A DNA stretch of 64,000 nucleotides, from assembly GCA_017307755.1 (NCBI GenBank), contig JAFKGQ010000015.1, positions 124,001-188,000 on the forward strand, read 5' to 3'. The notes below the pieces were generated by a model. That model searched no databases and was not told the origin of the DNA. It saw only the letters and a list, made by a program, of their open reading frames with translations. A program made the position numbers and the translations under genes. The DNA is from Chitinophagaceae bacterium. GTDB taxonomy: Bacteria; Bacteroidota; Bacteroidia; Chitinophagales; Chitinophagaceae. Below are positions 41,340 through 50,482 of the stretch, piece by piece (position 1 is the stretch's first letter; the number at the start of each line of letters is the position of its first letter).

Positions 41340-43522
41340 ATTTTGTTGATGTCGAAGGGCAGGCGGCGAATTCTTTTTCCTGTTGCCGCAAAGATGGCAT
41401 TGCATAGGGCGGGCGCTACGGGCGGAAGACCCGGTTCACCAACCCCTTTGATCTTTTCGCCTCCTTCCGCGAGTATATGTACTTCTACCGGGGGCATTTC
41501 ATTGATACGCAGCATCCTGTTATTATGAAAATTGGATGCTACCGATTGACCCTTTTCAAATCGAATGGAGTCTTTGGCAGCCGCAGTAATGGCCATGACG
41601 ACGGCTCCTTCCACCTGGGCTTCTACCATACCTGGATTGACGACGGTGCCCAGGTCGATGACCGAATAGACCTTTTCTATTTTTATACCGCCCGTGGCTG
41701 TCGCGGAGACTTCCACCACATTGCCCGCCAGCCCCGCAAAGAATTCATATTGGGCCACTCCCCGTCCCCAACCTTTTGGCAAGGGTTTATCCCAGCCGGA
41801 TACTTCTTTTAGTTTGAGGAGTACTCTTTTTGTATCTGACTCTTTTGTCAACATATCCAGCCGGAAGGCCATGGGGTCCTTGCCTGCGGCCACGGCCATC
41901 TCGTCGATGAAGCATTCGTGGGCATAGGCCAGGGTCGAGCTGGTGACGGAACGCCAGGGCTGCATCGGGATATGGATATCCGCAAAGACATAGGCGTTCT
42001 TCATATTGGGGATCTCATACTGCTGATCGCTGATGCCTTCAACCATGGACCTGTCGGGCTTGGTCTTGTCGTACTTGTCATTCTTTGTAGCATTGATAGA
42101 AGGGGAGATGACCTTATGCTGAAAAGCCATCGGTTTGCCATCTGCGGACAAACCTGCCCGCAAGGCTGAGAAGGTCATTGGCCGGAAGGGCCCCAGCCGG
42201 GTGTCGTCCTCTCTTGTCCAGATCACTTTTACGGGACGGCCGACTTCCCTGGAGATAAAGGCCGCTTCGGAGGCAAAGTCCGAGGCCAGCCGGCGTCCAA
42301 AGCCGCCGCCCAAAAAGCTGATGTGAGGTGTAATATTATCTTCGGGTATGCCCAGGCTCTGCGACAGCTCTCTTTTTATCAGCGAAGCGCCCTGGGAAGA
42401 TGTGTAGATATCCACTTTATCACCCTCTTTCCAATGGGCCAGACAATTCATGGGTTCCATGGTGGAATGGGAGACGACGGGCGTTTCGTACAGGGCTTCC
42501 AGTTTATGCGGCGCTTCCTCCATTGCCTTATCGAAGTCCCCGCTGCTGTGTGCGATAAGCCCTTCCGTCTTTGCCAGCTCACGCAGATGCTGTTCATAGT
42601 CAGCTGTATTGAACTGGTCATAACCCTGATGGTCCCACTGCACTTTCAGGGCTTTTCTCCCTTTGAGCGCGGCCCAATAATTTGTCGCTATCACGGCCAC
42701 TCCTTCATCCCTGTGTTTGCCCTGTACCCGGAGAGCTTTTACCACCCGGAGCACACCCGGTACCTGTAGCGTGGCGCTGGGGTCATGGCTTATCAATTTG
42801 CTACCCAGGACGGGGCAGCGTTCAACCGAGGCATAGACCATGTCCGGCAGGGTCATATCGATACCGAAGATAGCCTTGCCGCTGGTTTTTAAAGGCACAT
42901 CCAGTCTTAGAACGGACTTGCCCAATATCTTGAAATCCTTTGGATCTTTTAAGGTGGGATTGGCAGGCACTTCCAGCATGGCGGCGCCTTCTACCAACTG
43001 ACCATAACCCAGGCTTTTGCCCGTAGGTTGATGGATAATGGTGGCGTTGCCGGCTGCTGTGCATTCTGTGAGGGGAACACCCCATTGCCTGGCTGCGGTG
43101 GTGCGAAGCATTTCCCGGGCAGCGGCCCCCACCTTACGCAGATTGTTATAGCCGCCTCTGATGGAAGAACTGCCCCCGGCGGATTGGGAGGCGATACCTT
43201 TCTGTCCGGAGCTTGTAACCACATGGATCATATCCAGGGGGACTTCCAGCTCTTCGGCTACCAGCGCTGTCACGGATTGATAGGTGCCCTGACCCATTTC
43301 GGGTTTGGGATTAAAGAAAGTGATCTTACCGGACCTTTCGATAGAAAGATACGGGGTAAGGCCAAATGGCTCCGAAGGGTCGGGGCCTGGTAGTCCGCTG
43401 AGGTTGGTGAGTTGTGCGGCACCGGGTTCCGCAGTGGCGGGGAAACCCAATATAAAAGCGATGCCGGCAAGGCCGGTGCTTCTGAGGAATTCCCGGCGCG
43501 GCATCGGTTGTGTGGCGGACAT
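41336..43522 (-). CDS. Molybdopterin-dependent dehydrogenase large subunit, IorB-like, Tat-exported
   Basis: A 728-residue large subunit of the xanthine-oxidase family, IorB/aldehyde-oxidase type. Tat signal PRREFLRSTGLAGIAF (RR motif near residue 9), then domains with PEMGQGTYQSV (molybdopterin contact), SFLGGGFGRRLASDF, VIDLGTVVNP and the catalytic Glu in GVGEPGLPPV near the C-terminus. IorB proteins act with a small [2Fe-2S] subunit (IorA), but no IorA-like gene is adjacent; the upstream neighbour is a divergent DUF1345 gene. So either the partner is elsewhere or this is a stand-alone variant. Substrate unknown. Confidence 0.9.
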   Translation of the reverse strand: MSATQPMPRREFLRSTGLAGIAFILGFPATAEPGAAQLTNLSGLPGPDPSEPFGLTPYLSIERSGKITFFNPKPEMGQGTYQSVTALVAEELEVPLDMIHVVTSSGQKGIASQSAGGSSSIRGGYNNLRKVGAAAREMLRTTAARQWGVPLTECTAAGNATIIHQPTGKSLGYGQLVEGAAMLEVPANPTLKDPKDFKILGKSVLRLDVPLKTSGKAIFGIDMTLPDMVYASVERCPVLGSKLISHDPSATLQVPGVLRVVKALRVQGKHRDEGVAVIATNYWAALKGRKALKVQWDHQGYDQFNTADYEQHLRELAKTEGLIAHSSGDFDKAMEEAPHKLEALYETPVVSHSTMEPMNCLAHWKEGDKVDIYTSSQGASLIKRELSQSLGIPEDNITPHISFLGGGFGRRLASDFASEAAFISREVGRPVKVIWTREDDTRLGPFRPMTFSALRAGLSADGKPMAFQHKVISPSINATKNDKYDKTKPDRSMVEGISDQQYEIPNMKNAYVFADIHIPMQPWRSVTSSTLAYAHECFIDEMAVAAGKDPMAFRLDMLTKESDTKRVLLKLKEVSGWDKPLPKGWGRGVAQYEFFAGLAGNVVEVSATATGGIKIEKVYSVIDLGTVVNPGMVEAQVEGAVVMAITAAAKDSIRFEKGQSVASNFHNNRMLRINEMPPVEVHILAEGGEKIKGVGEPGLPPVAPALCNAIFAATGKRIRRLPFDINKI

Positions 43523-43559
43523 ATAGAAAATTTAATTAAATATACCGAATTTTGAGGGT

Positions 43560-44243
43560 ATGACGGAATATATCAAAGCCCCCCATTGGTTCTATAGGAT
43601 CAAGGCTATCTATAAATTACTGATATGTTTGAGTGTGGCAACACTGAGTTTTATTTTTCTCTTGCCGGTGAAGATGGAGGGCGCTACGCGCACTATGGTC
43701 AGCTGGGATGTGTTCAGCTTGTGTGATATTGTCATCTATCTGGCTGTTTTTTCTTCTGTCTGTCCGAAGCAGTTGCGGGTGCTGGCCAGCCGGGAGGATG
43801 CTAGCAGGCCTGTGGTATTCTTTATCGTGACCACGGCGATCATCGGGAGTCTTGGTGGAGTGCTGCTTTTGTTGAAGAATAAGAATGGGTGGATGTTGAG
43901 CAAGGGGTTGGAGACGTTTATTTATATCATCGGTGTCATTTTTTCCTGGGTGTTGCTGCATATGTTGTTTACGGGTAAGTATGCTCATCTTTATTATGGG
44001 AGTCATCCTACGGAAAAGGGGCAGATAGCGAAGGGGTTGGATATACCGGGGAATGAGGCTCCGGATTATGTCGATTTTGCTTATTTCGCTTTTGTCATCG
44101 GGATGACCTTCCAGGTGTCGGATATCCAGATCACTTCCCGCAGGGTACGAAGGTTAGCGTTGATACATGGGCTTTTGTCATTTCTTTTTAATACGGTGAT
44201 CGTGGCGCTGACTATTAATGTGGTGGTGGATTTGCAGGGGTAG
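43560..44243 (+). CDS. DUF1345 membrane protein
   Basis: A 227-residue polytopic membrane protein of the DUF1345 family, about five helices (LLICLSVATLSFIFLLPV, DIVIYLAVFSSVC, VVFFIVTTAIIGSLGGVLLL, FIYIIGVIFSWVLLHML, LIHGLLSFLFNTVIVALTIN). Family marks include YAHLYYGSHP and the APDYVDFAYFAFVIGMTFQV segment with VSDIQITSR. Function unestablished. It is divergent from the IorB-like gene with a 37-bp gap, so promoters probably overlap. No relation to the large operon downstream is evident. Confidence 0.88.
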   Translation: MTEYIKAPHWFYRIKAIYKLLICLSVATLSFIFLLPVKMEGATRTMVSWDVFSLCDIVIYLAVFSSVCPKQLRVLASREDASRPVVFFIVTTAIIGSLGGVLLLLKNKNGWMLSKGLETFIYIIGVIFSWVLLHMLFTGKYAHLYYGSHPTEKGQIAKGLDIPGNEAPDYVDFAYFAFVIGMTFQVSDIQITSRRVRRLALIHGLLSFLFNTVIVALTINVVVDLQG

Positions 44244-44526
44244 GGCTTCGGAAAACCACATTTTTTCGCGTAAAACTCCTCGATTTTTTAGAAAATTGTA
44301 CTAAAGTGGTGTCGTAAAAGTACCTGTAAAGGGCTTACACGGTTTTTGCTGAAATGTACACGAATATTACTTATACCGACACGCTGGTGGAAAAATCTGC
44401 ACGGTCAGTTTTCGATATTTTCTCTCTTTCTTCGAGTGTAGCGATCACCGGGGCTATAGGTGCGTATAATTTTTTTTCTTTAGTTTGTCGCAAGATTTTA
44501 ACTCCTATAACACCAGTAGCTGATCT
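44244..44526. other. Intergenic region before the surface operon
   Basis: This 283-bp AT-richer stretch has no supported gene. It includes a long T-tract (about 44470-44480) and TTAGTTTG (44480-44487), one mismatch from the -7 consensus, roughly 40 bp before the fibre-like gene. I see no -33 element at the right distance and no strong terminator hairpin. It probably holds the promoter of the seven-gene run. Confidence 0.4.
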
Positions 44527-45102
44527 ATGAAACATTTCTTTTCATGTCTGAAGGCATTGCTATGCCTTTATTTTAATCTTTTTGCTTTCGAAAAAGCTTT
44601 TTCGCAAAATTATGTCAGCATTTCGCAGAACGCCGGGTATGTCCAGGTACAGGGCGCTGCGGATACAGGCAGCTCTTTCCGTGTGACCAACTCCGTCAAT
44701 GCTGAGCTGTTCAGGGTGCTGGGGAACGGCAACATCGGCATAGGGACGAACAACCCTCAGTCAAGACTATCGGTGAATGGAGATTTTTTTTCCAAAAAAG
44801 TGAAGGTGGCTCAAGCGGGTTGGCCGGATTATGTTTTCAAGAGCGATTACCGGCTGTTACCATTGAGCCAGCTGGAGAGCTATATCATACAGTATAAGCA
44901 TCTTCCGGGCATCGTCACCGAGCAGGAGGTGAGCGTCAGCGGCGTAGACCTGGGAGACAACCAGGCGGCCCTTTTAAAAAAGATCGAGGAACTTACGCTC
45001 TACCTGATAGAGCAAAATAAAAAACTGGAAGAACAAAACAGCCGGCTCAAGCAGCAGGAGATAGAGATTGCCCGCCTAAAAGAGAGCCTGAATAAACACT
45101 AG
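44527..45102 (+). CDS. Tail-fibre-like surface protein
   Basis: A 191-residue exported protein. Signal peptide (about 1-27), a fibre motif FRVLGNGNIGIGTNNPQSRL (the 'GIGT.NP' turn common in Bacteroidota fibre-like proteins), then YRLLPLSQLESYIIQYKHLP, and a C-terminal coiled coil (LLKKIEELTLYLIEQNKKLE, then RLKQQEIEIARLKES). The short form lacks a clear S74 chaperone. First gene of a co-directional run of exported proteins; 14 bp before the next. Probably a trimeric surface stalk; partner unknown. Confidence 0.7.
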   Translation: MKHFFSCLKALLCLYFNLFAFEKAFSQNYVSISQNAGYVQVQGAADTGSSFRVTNSVNAELFRVLGNGNIGIGTNNPQSRLSVNGDFFSKKVKVAQAGWPDYVFKSDYRLLPLSQLESYIIQYKHLPGIVTEQEVSVSGVDLGDNQAALLKKIEELTLYLIEQNKKLEEQNSRLKQQEIEIARLKESLNKH

Positions 45103-45116
45103 TTAGCAACATTTTT

Positions 45117-48080
45117 ATGACAAGAATCCTACTTGCACTTGCTGTGCTTTTGTACAGCAGCTCGCTCTTTGCGCAGCGCGTTATGAGCCTTCAGTCAGAC
45201 ACTATCAGGATCAGCAGCGCGACGGACAGCGGGGAGCTGGTGATCCGCAACCATTCCCGTGGCGTACCGGGCGTGCTTTATAACAAAGGGAATGGCGTTA
45301 CGGAATTCCGTACGTTAAAGTTCATCCGCGTGGGTGATTCTACGCTGGCCATCCTTGGACAGGATACGACCAGCATTGTCGGGGGCAGCGGGGTGGCAGG
45401 AAACGTATATTATGGAGATCCGGATGTGCTGCTTTCCGTCATGGCGATGGACCCCACGCATATGCAGCTGCGCTGGTGGAAGACCAGTGATGATCTTTAT
45501 CAGTCGGCCAGGATCGGCGTAATAGGCGACAGCCAGGGGAAGGGGGAGTTTACTTCCTCTTACCAGTATTCCATCATCGGCAGGCTGCAGAATTTTATTT
45601 ATGCAGTAGCCAATAACGATGCGGTCACCAACTATTGTCAGACCGGATATAATTCCAGGCAATTATCACCCACGGGCAGCAATCCTTATGTGGATACCCT
45701 GCGTAACATTACCAAAGCGCTGAGGGACGGCAATAAAATCATCATTCTCTGCAACACGAGCAATGATTTTTCACCGGCGGCCGCCGGCGGTATTACCACT
45801 ATCGCCGAATCCATGGCCAATACTTTAAAAATTGCCGAAGCGTGTGAGAAAGCGGGGGCGACGCTTTTTGTGATCAGCTCTTTTCCCAGGAACGACCTGG
45901 CTGCTGCCGAATGGGATACGTTACGGGTGATGGCCGGACTGCTGAACCAGAAATTCGGCAGCCGCTGTGCATATGTGTACCACCTGCTGGAAGATCCCGC
46001 TCATCCCAACCAGCTCAACCCTGATCTGGAGAAGGTGCCCATAGATAATATCCATCTCAATGATGCGGGCGCCAACATCGTCTATACTGTCGTACGGGAT
46101 ATGCTTACCAGTTATTTTACCGCGAATACTTCCGTGCTAAAATACCAATTGCAGCGGTCCCCCAGTTTTAATGGAAATTACTCGGATTACCAATATGTGA
46201 CGACACCCAATATCCCCTCGCTTATCACTGCGCCGGACAGTAATTTCTACCGGGTGAGACTTGTCTATAACAATGGGTATTACTCCAAGTGGAGCAATTT
46301 CGTACAAGGCCCGCTGGCTCGCCAGGACATTGTATATGATAAACCGCCGATCGTCACTGTCAGCAATCCTCAGATCATCTATTTGCCCAACAACACTGTT
46401 AGTTTGACAGCTACCGCTACGGATGTCAATACGGGGGGATCTATTGTCTCCTATAACTGGACCAGGATACTGGGTGGTGCGGCCACTATCACTGCACCTA
46501 ACGCCACTGTCACGACGGTGAGTGGTCTGCAGGAAGGCAGGTATGTATTCCGCTGTCAGGTGACGAATGCTATTGGACTGTCTTCTTTTGCGGACGCCAT
46601 GATTGATGTCCGGGTGCCGGACAGCAATACTTTTGCTGCAAAATTCAATTTTAATCTGGCTCCCCAAAACATTGACGGCTGGCTGGATGTCAGTGGCGGC
46701 CCGCTGAATTCCTCCAACACCAACAAGGTCTGGTCATATAACAACCCCAACATCAACCTGGTGGATCTTTCGACTTCCGTCGCCCAATGGGGTGATCACT
46801 TTGGCAATGATGGGAATGACAACGGGACATTTACCCCTGATGCGGGAGGTTATCCCATTCCGGCGGCCGTCATTCAGTCTTCCTGGTATACTTCCAGCAT
46901 TTATTATGTAGATAGCTCGTCGAATCAGTTCAAGCTCACCGGTCTATCGCCGGCCAAGAAATACAAGTTGAAATTCTACTGTTCGCTGAAGTCTAGTTTC
47001 GGTCTGGATGCTGACCCCACTGTTCTGGTGGTGAACGACAACTTACTGAACCAAAAACAGGTGAATGCGGTGGGTAATAGTTCCAATGTTGTCATGTTCA
47101 GGGGCATTGTGCCAAATACCGCAGGTGAGATACGTTTCTTTGTCGGCGCATTGCAGGGGCAGTCATTTTTTGGTATGCTTAATGGATTGGTAGTGCAAGA
47201 GGATACGCTGATCGGGAGTGTATTGCCGCCGGTGGTGCTCTCCGGAGGTAACAGGACGATAACATTGCCCAATGATGGTACTTCCATACTCGCAACTGCT
47301 ACGGACGCCAATGCAGCTCTTACATCCGTCACCTGGACCAAAGTTTCCGGTCCGTCTGCGGGGACGATCACCAGTCCTTCAAGCCTGAGGACGACGCTCA
47401 CGGGGCTTACAGCAGGCACCTATATCTTCCGTTGCACGGTCACGAATAATTACGGGGCCAGCGGATATGCAGACGTACAGGTGGTCGTGAATCCGGTCAG
47501 CACCGACCCTATGCTGTATGTAGGTGTGTCTTATGAGAATTACTCTGCTGCCGGGTGGACCGTACTGAATGGCACCCCGCATGCCAGTGTCCTGTCGCAG
47601 ACGGCGACCCTGGCCGGGAGCACGGTGAATATCTCCACTGTGAATACCGGTAACTGGGTGCCTTTTTCCACCTATTACTCAGCCGGTACTTCCGGGGAAA
47701 CCAATGATGACGGAGGTGGTTTCCTGGCTCCACAACGGGTGCAGCAGGGGAACTTCTTTACGGAAAATGCCTATGATCCTGCAAAACCGCAGCTACAGGT
47801 GACTAATCTGCCGGCGGGCACCTACACTGTCACGATGTTCGGATCGTTGTCGGCGAGTTTTGCCGCCAGCAACAGCATAGAGTCCAATACGGAATACCGG
47901 GTCAACGGCAGCCAGCCTGTTACGATCAATACCACCGGCAATACATCGCATGCGGCTGTCTTTACGAACATTACGGTGAGCGCGGGCGGGACGATCAACC
48001 TGTTCTTCAATCCGCTGACGCCGAACTCGAATGCGCACTTAGGGCTATTGAGCTATTTTGTTATTGATAAGACGAATTAA
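45117..48080 (+). CDS. SGNH/GDSL-type hydrolase with PKD-like domains
   Basis: A 987-residue exported protein. Signal peptide (about 1-20), then an SGNH hydrolase fold with GVIGDSQGKGEF (nucleophile Ser near 137), an Asn in CNTSNDFSP, and catalytic Asp-His in IDNIHLNDAG (near 311). Two PKD/Ig-like blocks follow (VSLTATATDVNTGGSIVSYN, about 430-500; SILATATDANAALTSVTWTK, about 720-800), separated by other beta-domains. No T9SS C-terminal domain is obvious. It could deacetylate or de-esterify a surface glycan, which the fibre-like neighbour may bind (inferred). Confidence 0.75.
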   Translation: MTRILLALAVLLYSSSLFAQRVMSLQSDTIRISSATDSGELVIRNHSRGVPGVLYNKGNGVTEFRTLKFIRVGDSTLAILGQDTTSIVGGSGVAGNVYYGDPDVLLSVMAMDPTHMQLRWWKTSDDLYQSARIGVIGDSQGKGEFTSSYQYSIIGRLQNFIYAVANNDAVTNYCQTGYNSRQLSPTGSNPYVDTLRNITKALRDGNKIIILCNTSNDFSPAAAGGITTIAESMANTLKIAEACEKAGATLFVISSFPRNDLAAAEWDTLRVMAGLLNQKFGSRCAYVYHLLEDPAHPNQLNPDLEKVPIDNIHLNDAGANIVYTVVRDMLTSYFTANTSVLKYQLQRSPSFNGNYSDYQYVTTPNIPSLITAPDSNFYRVRLVYNNGYYSKWSNFVQGPLARQDIVYDKPPIVTVSNPQIIYLPNNTVSLTATATDVNTGGSIVSYNWTRILGGAATITAPNATVTTVSGLQEGRYVFRCQVTNAIGLSSFADAMIDVRVPDSNTFAAKFNFNLAPQNIDGWLDVSGGPLNSSNTNKVWSYNNPNINLVDLSTSVAQWGDHFGNDGNDNGTFTPDAGGYPIPAAVIQSSWYTSSIYYVDSSSNQFKLTGLSPAKKYKLKFYCSLKSSFGLDADPTVLVVNDNLLNQKQVNAVGNSSNVVMFRGIVPNTAGEIRFFVGALQGQSFFGMLNGLVVQEDTLIGSVLPPVVLSGGNRTITLPNDGTSILATATDANAALTSVTWTKVSGPSAGTITSPSSLRTTLTGLTAGTYIFRCTVTNNYGASGYADVQVVVNPVSTDPMLYVGVSYENYSAAGWTVLNGTPHASVLSQTATLAGSTVNISTVNTGNWVPFSTYYSAGTSGETNDDGGGFLAPQRVQQGNFFTENAYDPAKPQLQVTNLPAGTYTVTMFGSLSASFAASNSIESNTEYRVNGSQPVTINTTGNTSHAAVFTNITVSAGGTINLFFNPLTPNSNAHLGLLSYFVIDKTN

Positions 48081-48098
48081 CTGATGCCGTAATAATTT

Positions 48099-50465
48099 AT
48101 GTATAAGTCCGGGGCGTATATCAATTTGATAAAGCGATTCGTCTTCCCTTGCTTATGCTGGGCGATGATGAGCAGCGGCGCCCGGGCGCAAACAGAGGAG
48201 TTTAATAGCGTCATCGTTAACCTGAGAAAGTTGACCGGCTGCAAATCTTATACAATGGAACCTATATTTTTGCCTTATCCACATACACAGGATGTGACAG
48301 TTGTTCGGGACGTTGTGGGCGGCAAGCCTTCCAGCCAGCCTGTGCCCCTGTTCCAGTTGCATGGTAATATTGCTTATACTTTCGATTACCGGGCGCGGCT
48401 GGATACACCTTTTGCGGCTTCCAATCTGCAGCAGCATAACGAGCAGGTATACGCTGATGCAATGCTGAAAGGACGTTATCCTTTCCGGATAGTGGTCAAC
48501 TCCCGTCAATCCAATACGCCATTCTTTAAGAACTATACAGATGTAAATGTGCAGTTCAATCATCAACGGTATCAGCAGGGGATAAAAGACTCCATCATCG
48601 CCTTGATGGTCCGCAAGGCGGACCTGACCGACAGTGTACGACGGTTCGAGAAGGTGATGAACGAACGAAGGAACAGCTATTATGCTTTGAAGAACTGGGT
48701 AGACAACCCCAGCCGCGTACAGGAGGCCGTGAGAGAGAAAGACCGGTTGTACCAGCAGGTCCTGCGGTTGGAGGCGCAGCGTGACAGGCTGAAGTCTCCT
48801 CAGGATATGATGGATCTGCTGCCTTCCCGGCCCGGCAAGGGGGTGTCCACCGGTGCACCCGTCTACGGCGCCACTGTATCAAGGGACAGTTTGTCCGCAA
48901 GGCTTACCCGCAGGATCGATTCGTTGATGGCACGGATGCGTTTGCCCGGGGAGACAGAGAAAAAAATGCAGGAGAAACGTAAACTGGCCGATTCTCTTTA
49001 CAAAGCATTCCAGGAGGAGAGCCGTCAGGTCAACAACTTCCGGCGGCGCCAGGACTCTCTTATCAGGGAGTTTACGACTAAGGTCAGAAACGCCCGTTCG
49101 GCGGGAGAGCTCGAAGAGCTTCAGCGATCGGCAGGCGGAGCGGGTATGAAAGCGATGGATAAGCACCTTATGGCCCTCACGCGCTTTGGCATCGGACGCA
49201 ATGCTTTGAACTATTCGGACCTAACGGTAAACAATATCAGTCTAAACGGCATCAATGTCGAGTACAACCCTTCCTTTTATGCGGCCTTTGCCGCCGGGAG
49301 CGTAGACTATCTTTTCCGTGATTTTGTCGTACAACCGGGCGGGATGCCGCGCCAAAACCTGGTACTGGGCAGATTGGGCTGGGGGGATAAGGAGAGACGG
49401 GTTTTTATCTTCACGGTGTATGAGGGTACTAAGAATAGTTTTGGAGGCCCTACGGGGACGACGATACCGGCGACGCCGCAAGTGAATAACATGCATTTGT
49501 TCGGATATTCTTTCGAGGTGAAGTATAAGCTGGATGAGAACAAGCATCTTTCCTTCGAGGCTGCCAAGTCCTCCTCACCGTACTTCCGGAACGGGGACCG
49601 CAGCACATCGATGCAACACGCCTTTTCTTTTTCAGATCATAACAACGAGGCCCTGGCAGCGAGGTATACTATGTCCCTGCCTGCTACGCATACGGACCTG
49701 GGAGTATTCTACAAGCTTATAGGCGCCAATTTTCAATCCTATAGTATTTTCCGTTCGGGCACCCGGCAGGAGGGGTGGGGTATACAGTGGCGTCAGCGTT
49801 TTTTCAACAACCAGCTGCTGATGAACGCGCAGATCAAGAAGAACAGTTTTGATGACCCGTTGCTGGCTTCCAGCTACAGCAGCTCGATGCTATTTAAAAG
49901 TCTGCAGCTGGTGTACAGGAGAAAGAAATGGCCGGTGTTCTCCGTGGGATATATGCCCAGCACGCAGCTGATAAAAGGCTCTGATGGAACTTTGTCGGAG
50001 ACTGTCTATTATGCCCTGACTGCGGGCGTCTTTTATGATTACAACCTCCGGCAGCTGCGCATGAACAGCGCCCTCAATTACGCGCAGTTCTACAACAAAG
50101 GAACGGATACCGGCTTTGTGGCTTACAATGCCCGTATGGTCCAATATACGCATAGCATCGACCTGGACCGGGTGCATACACAAACGGACCTGCAATACAC
50201 GGCGCAGCCTGGTCTGCGTTACTGGCTGTTGCAGCAGCGAGCGGATATGCATGTCAGCCGTGCGCTGACTGTAGGGGCCGGGATAAAGAGTAACTACCTG
50301 CCTGTTACCCGGACTGTTTATTGGGGTGGCTCCGCGGAGATGAACCTGCGGGTGGGCAGTCTCGGCAGCCTGCGGGTCATATATAACAAGGATTATCTGC
50401 CGAATGGGGCCGGCGGTCTGGCGTCCAATGATTGGGGGAGGGCTGTGTGGATAACAGTATTTTGA
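48099..50465 (+). CDS. Coiled-coil plus beta-barrel outer-membrane protein, unknown
   Basis: A 788-residue exported protein. Signal peptide to about residue 30. The N-terminal third is soluble, the middle (about 165-350) is charged coiled coil (RKADLTDSVRRFEKVMNERR, KDRLYQQVLRLEAQRDRLK, DSLIREFTTKVRNARSAGE), and the rest (about 370-788) is beta-rich with an aromatic C-terminus (VWITVF), as in outer-membrane barrels. No family is recognised. It may be the membrane anchor or channel of the large downstream proteins; this is inference from position between the SGNH and FN3-like genes. Confidence 0.6.
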   Translation: MYKSGAYINLIKRFVFPCLCWAMMSSGARAQTEEFNSVIVNLRKLTGCKSYTMEPIFLPYPHTQDVTVVRDVVGGKPSSQPVPLFQLHGNIAYTFDYRARLDTPFAASNLQQHNEQVYADAMLKGRYPFRIVVNSRQSNTPFFKNYTDVNVQFNHQRYQQGIKDSIIALMVRKADLTDSVRRFEKVMNERRNSYYALKNWVDNPSRVQEAVREKDRLYQQVLRLEAQRDRLKSPQDMMDLLPSRPGKGVSTGAPVYGATVSRDSLSARLTRRIDSLMARMRLPGETEKKMQEKRKLADSLYKAFQEESRQVNNFRRRQDSLIREFTTKVRNARSAGELEELQRSAGGAGMKAMDKHLMALTRFGIGRNALNYSDLTVNNISLNGINVEYNPSFYAAFAAGSVDYLFRDFVVQPGGMPRQNLVLGRLGWGDKERRVFIFTVYEGTKNSFGGPTGTTIPATPQVNNMHLFGYSFEVKYKLDENKHLSFEAAKSSSPYFRNGDRSTSMQHAFSFSDHNNEALAARYTMSLPATHTDLGVFYKLIGANFQSYSIFRSGTRQEGWGIQWRQRFFNNQLLMNAQIKKNSFDDPLLASSYSSSMLFKSLQLVYRRKKWPVFSVGYMPSTQLIKGSDGTLSETVYYALTAGVFYDYNLRQLRMNSALNYAQFYNKGTDTGFVAYNARMVQYTHSIDLDRVHTQTDLQYTAQPGLRYWLLQQRADMHVSRALTVGAGIKSNYLPVTRTVYWGGSAEMNLRVGSLGSLRVIYNKDYLPNGAGGLASNDWGRAVWITVF

Positions 50466-50482
50466 AACAAAGAATTGTGTAT

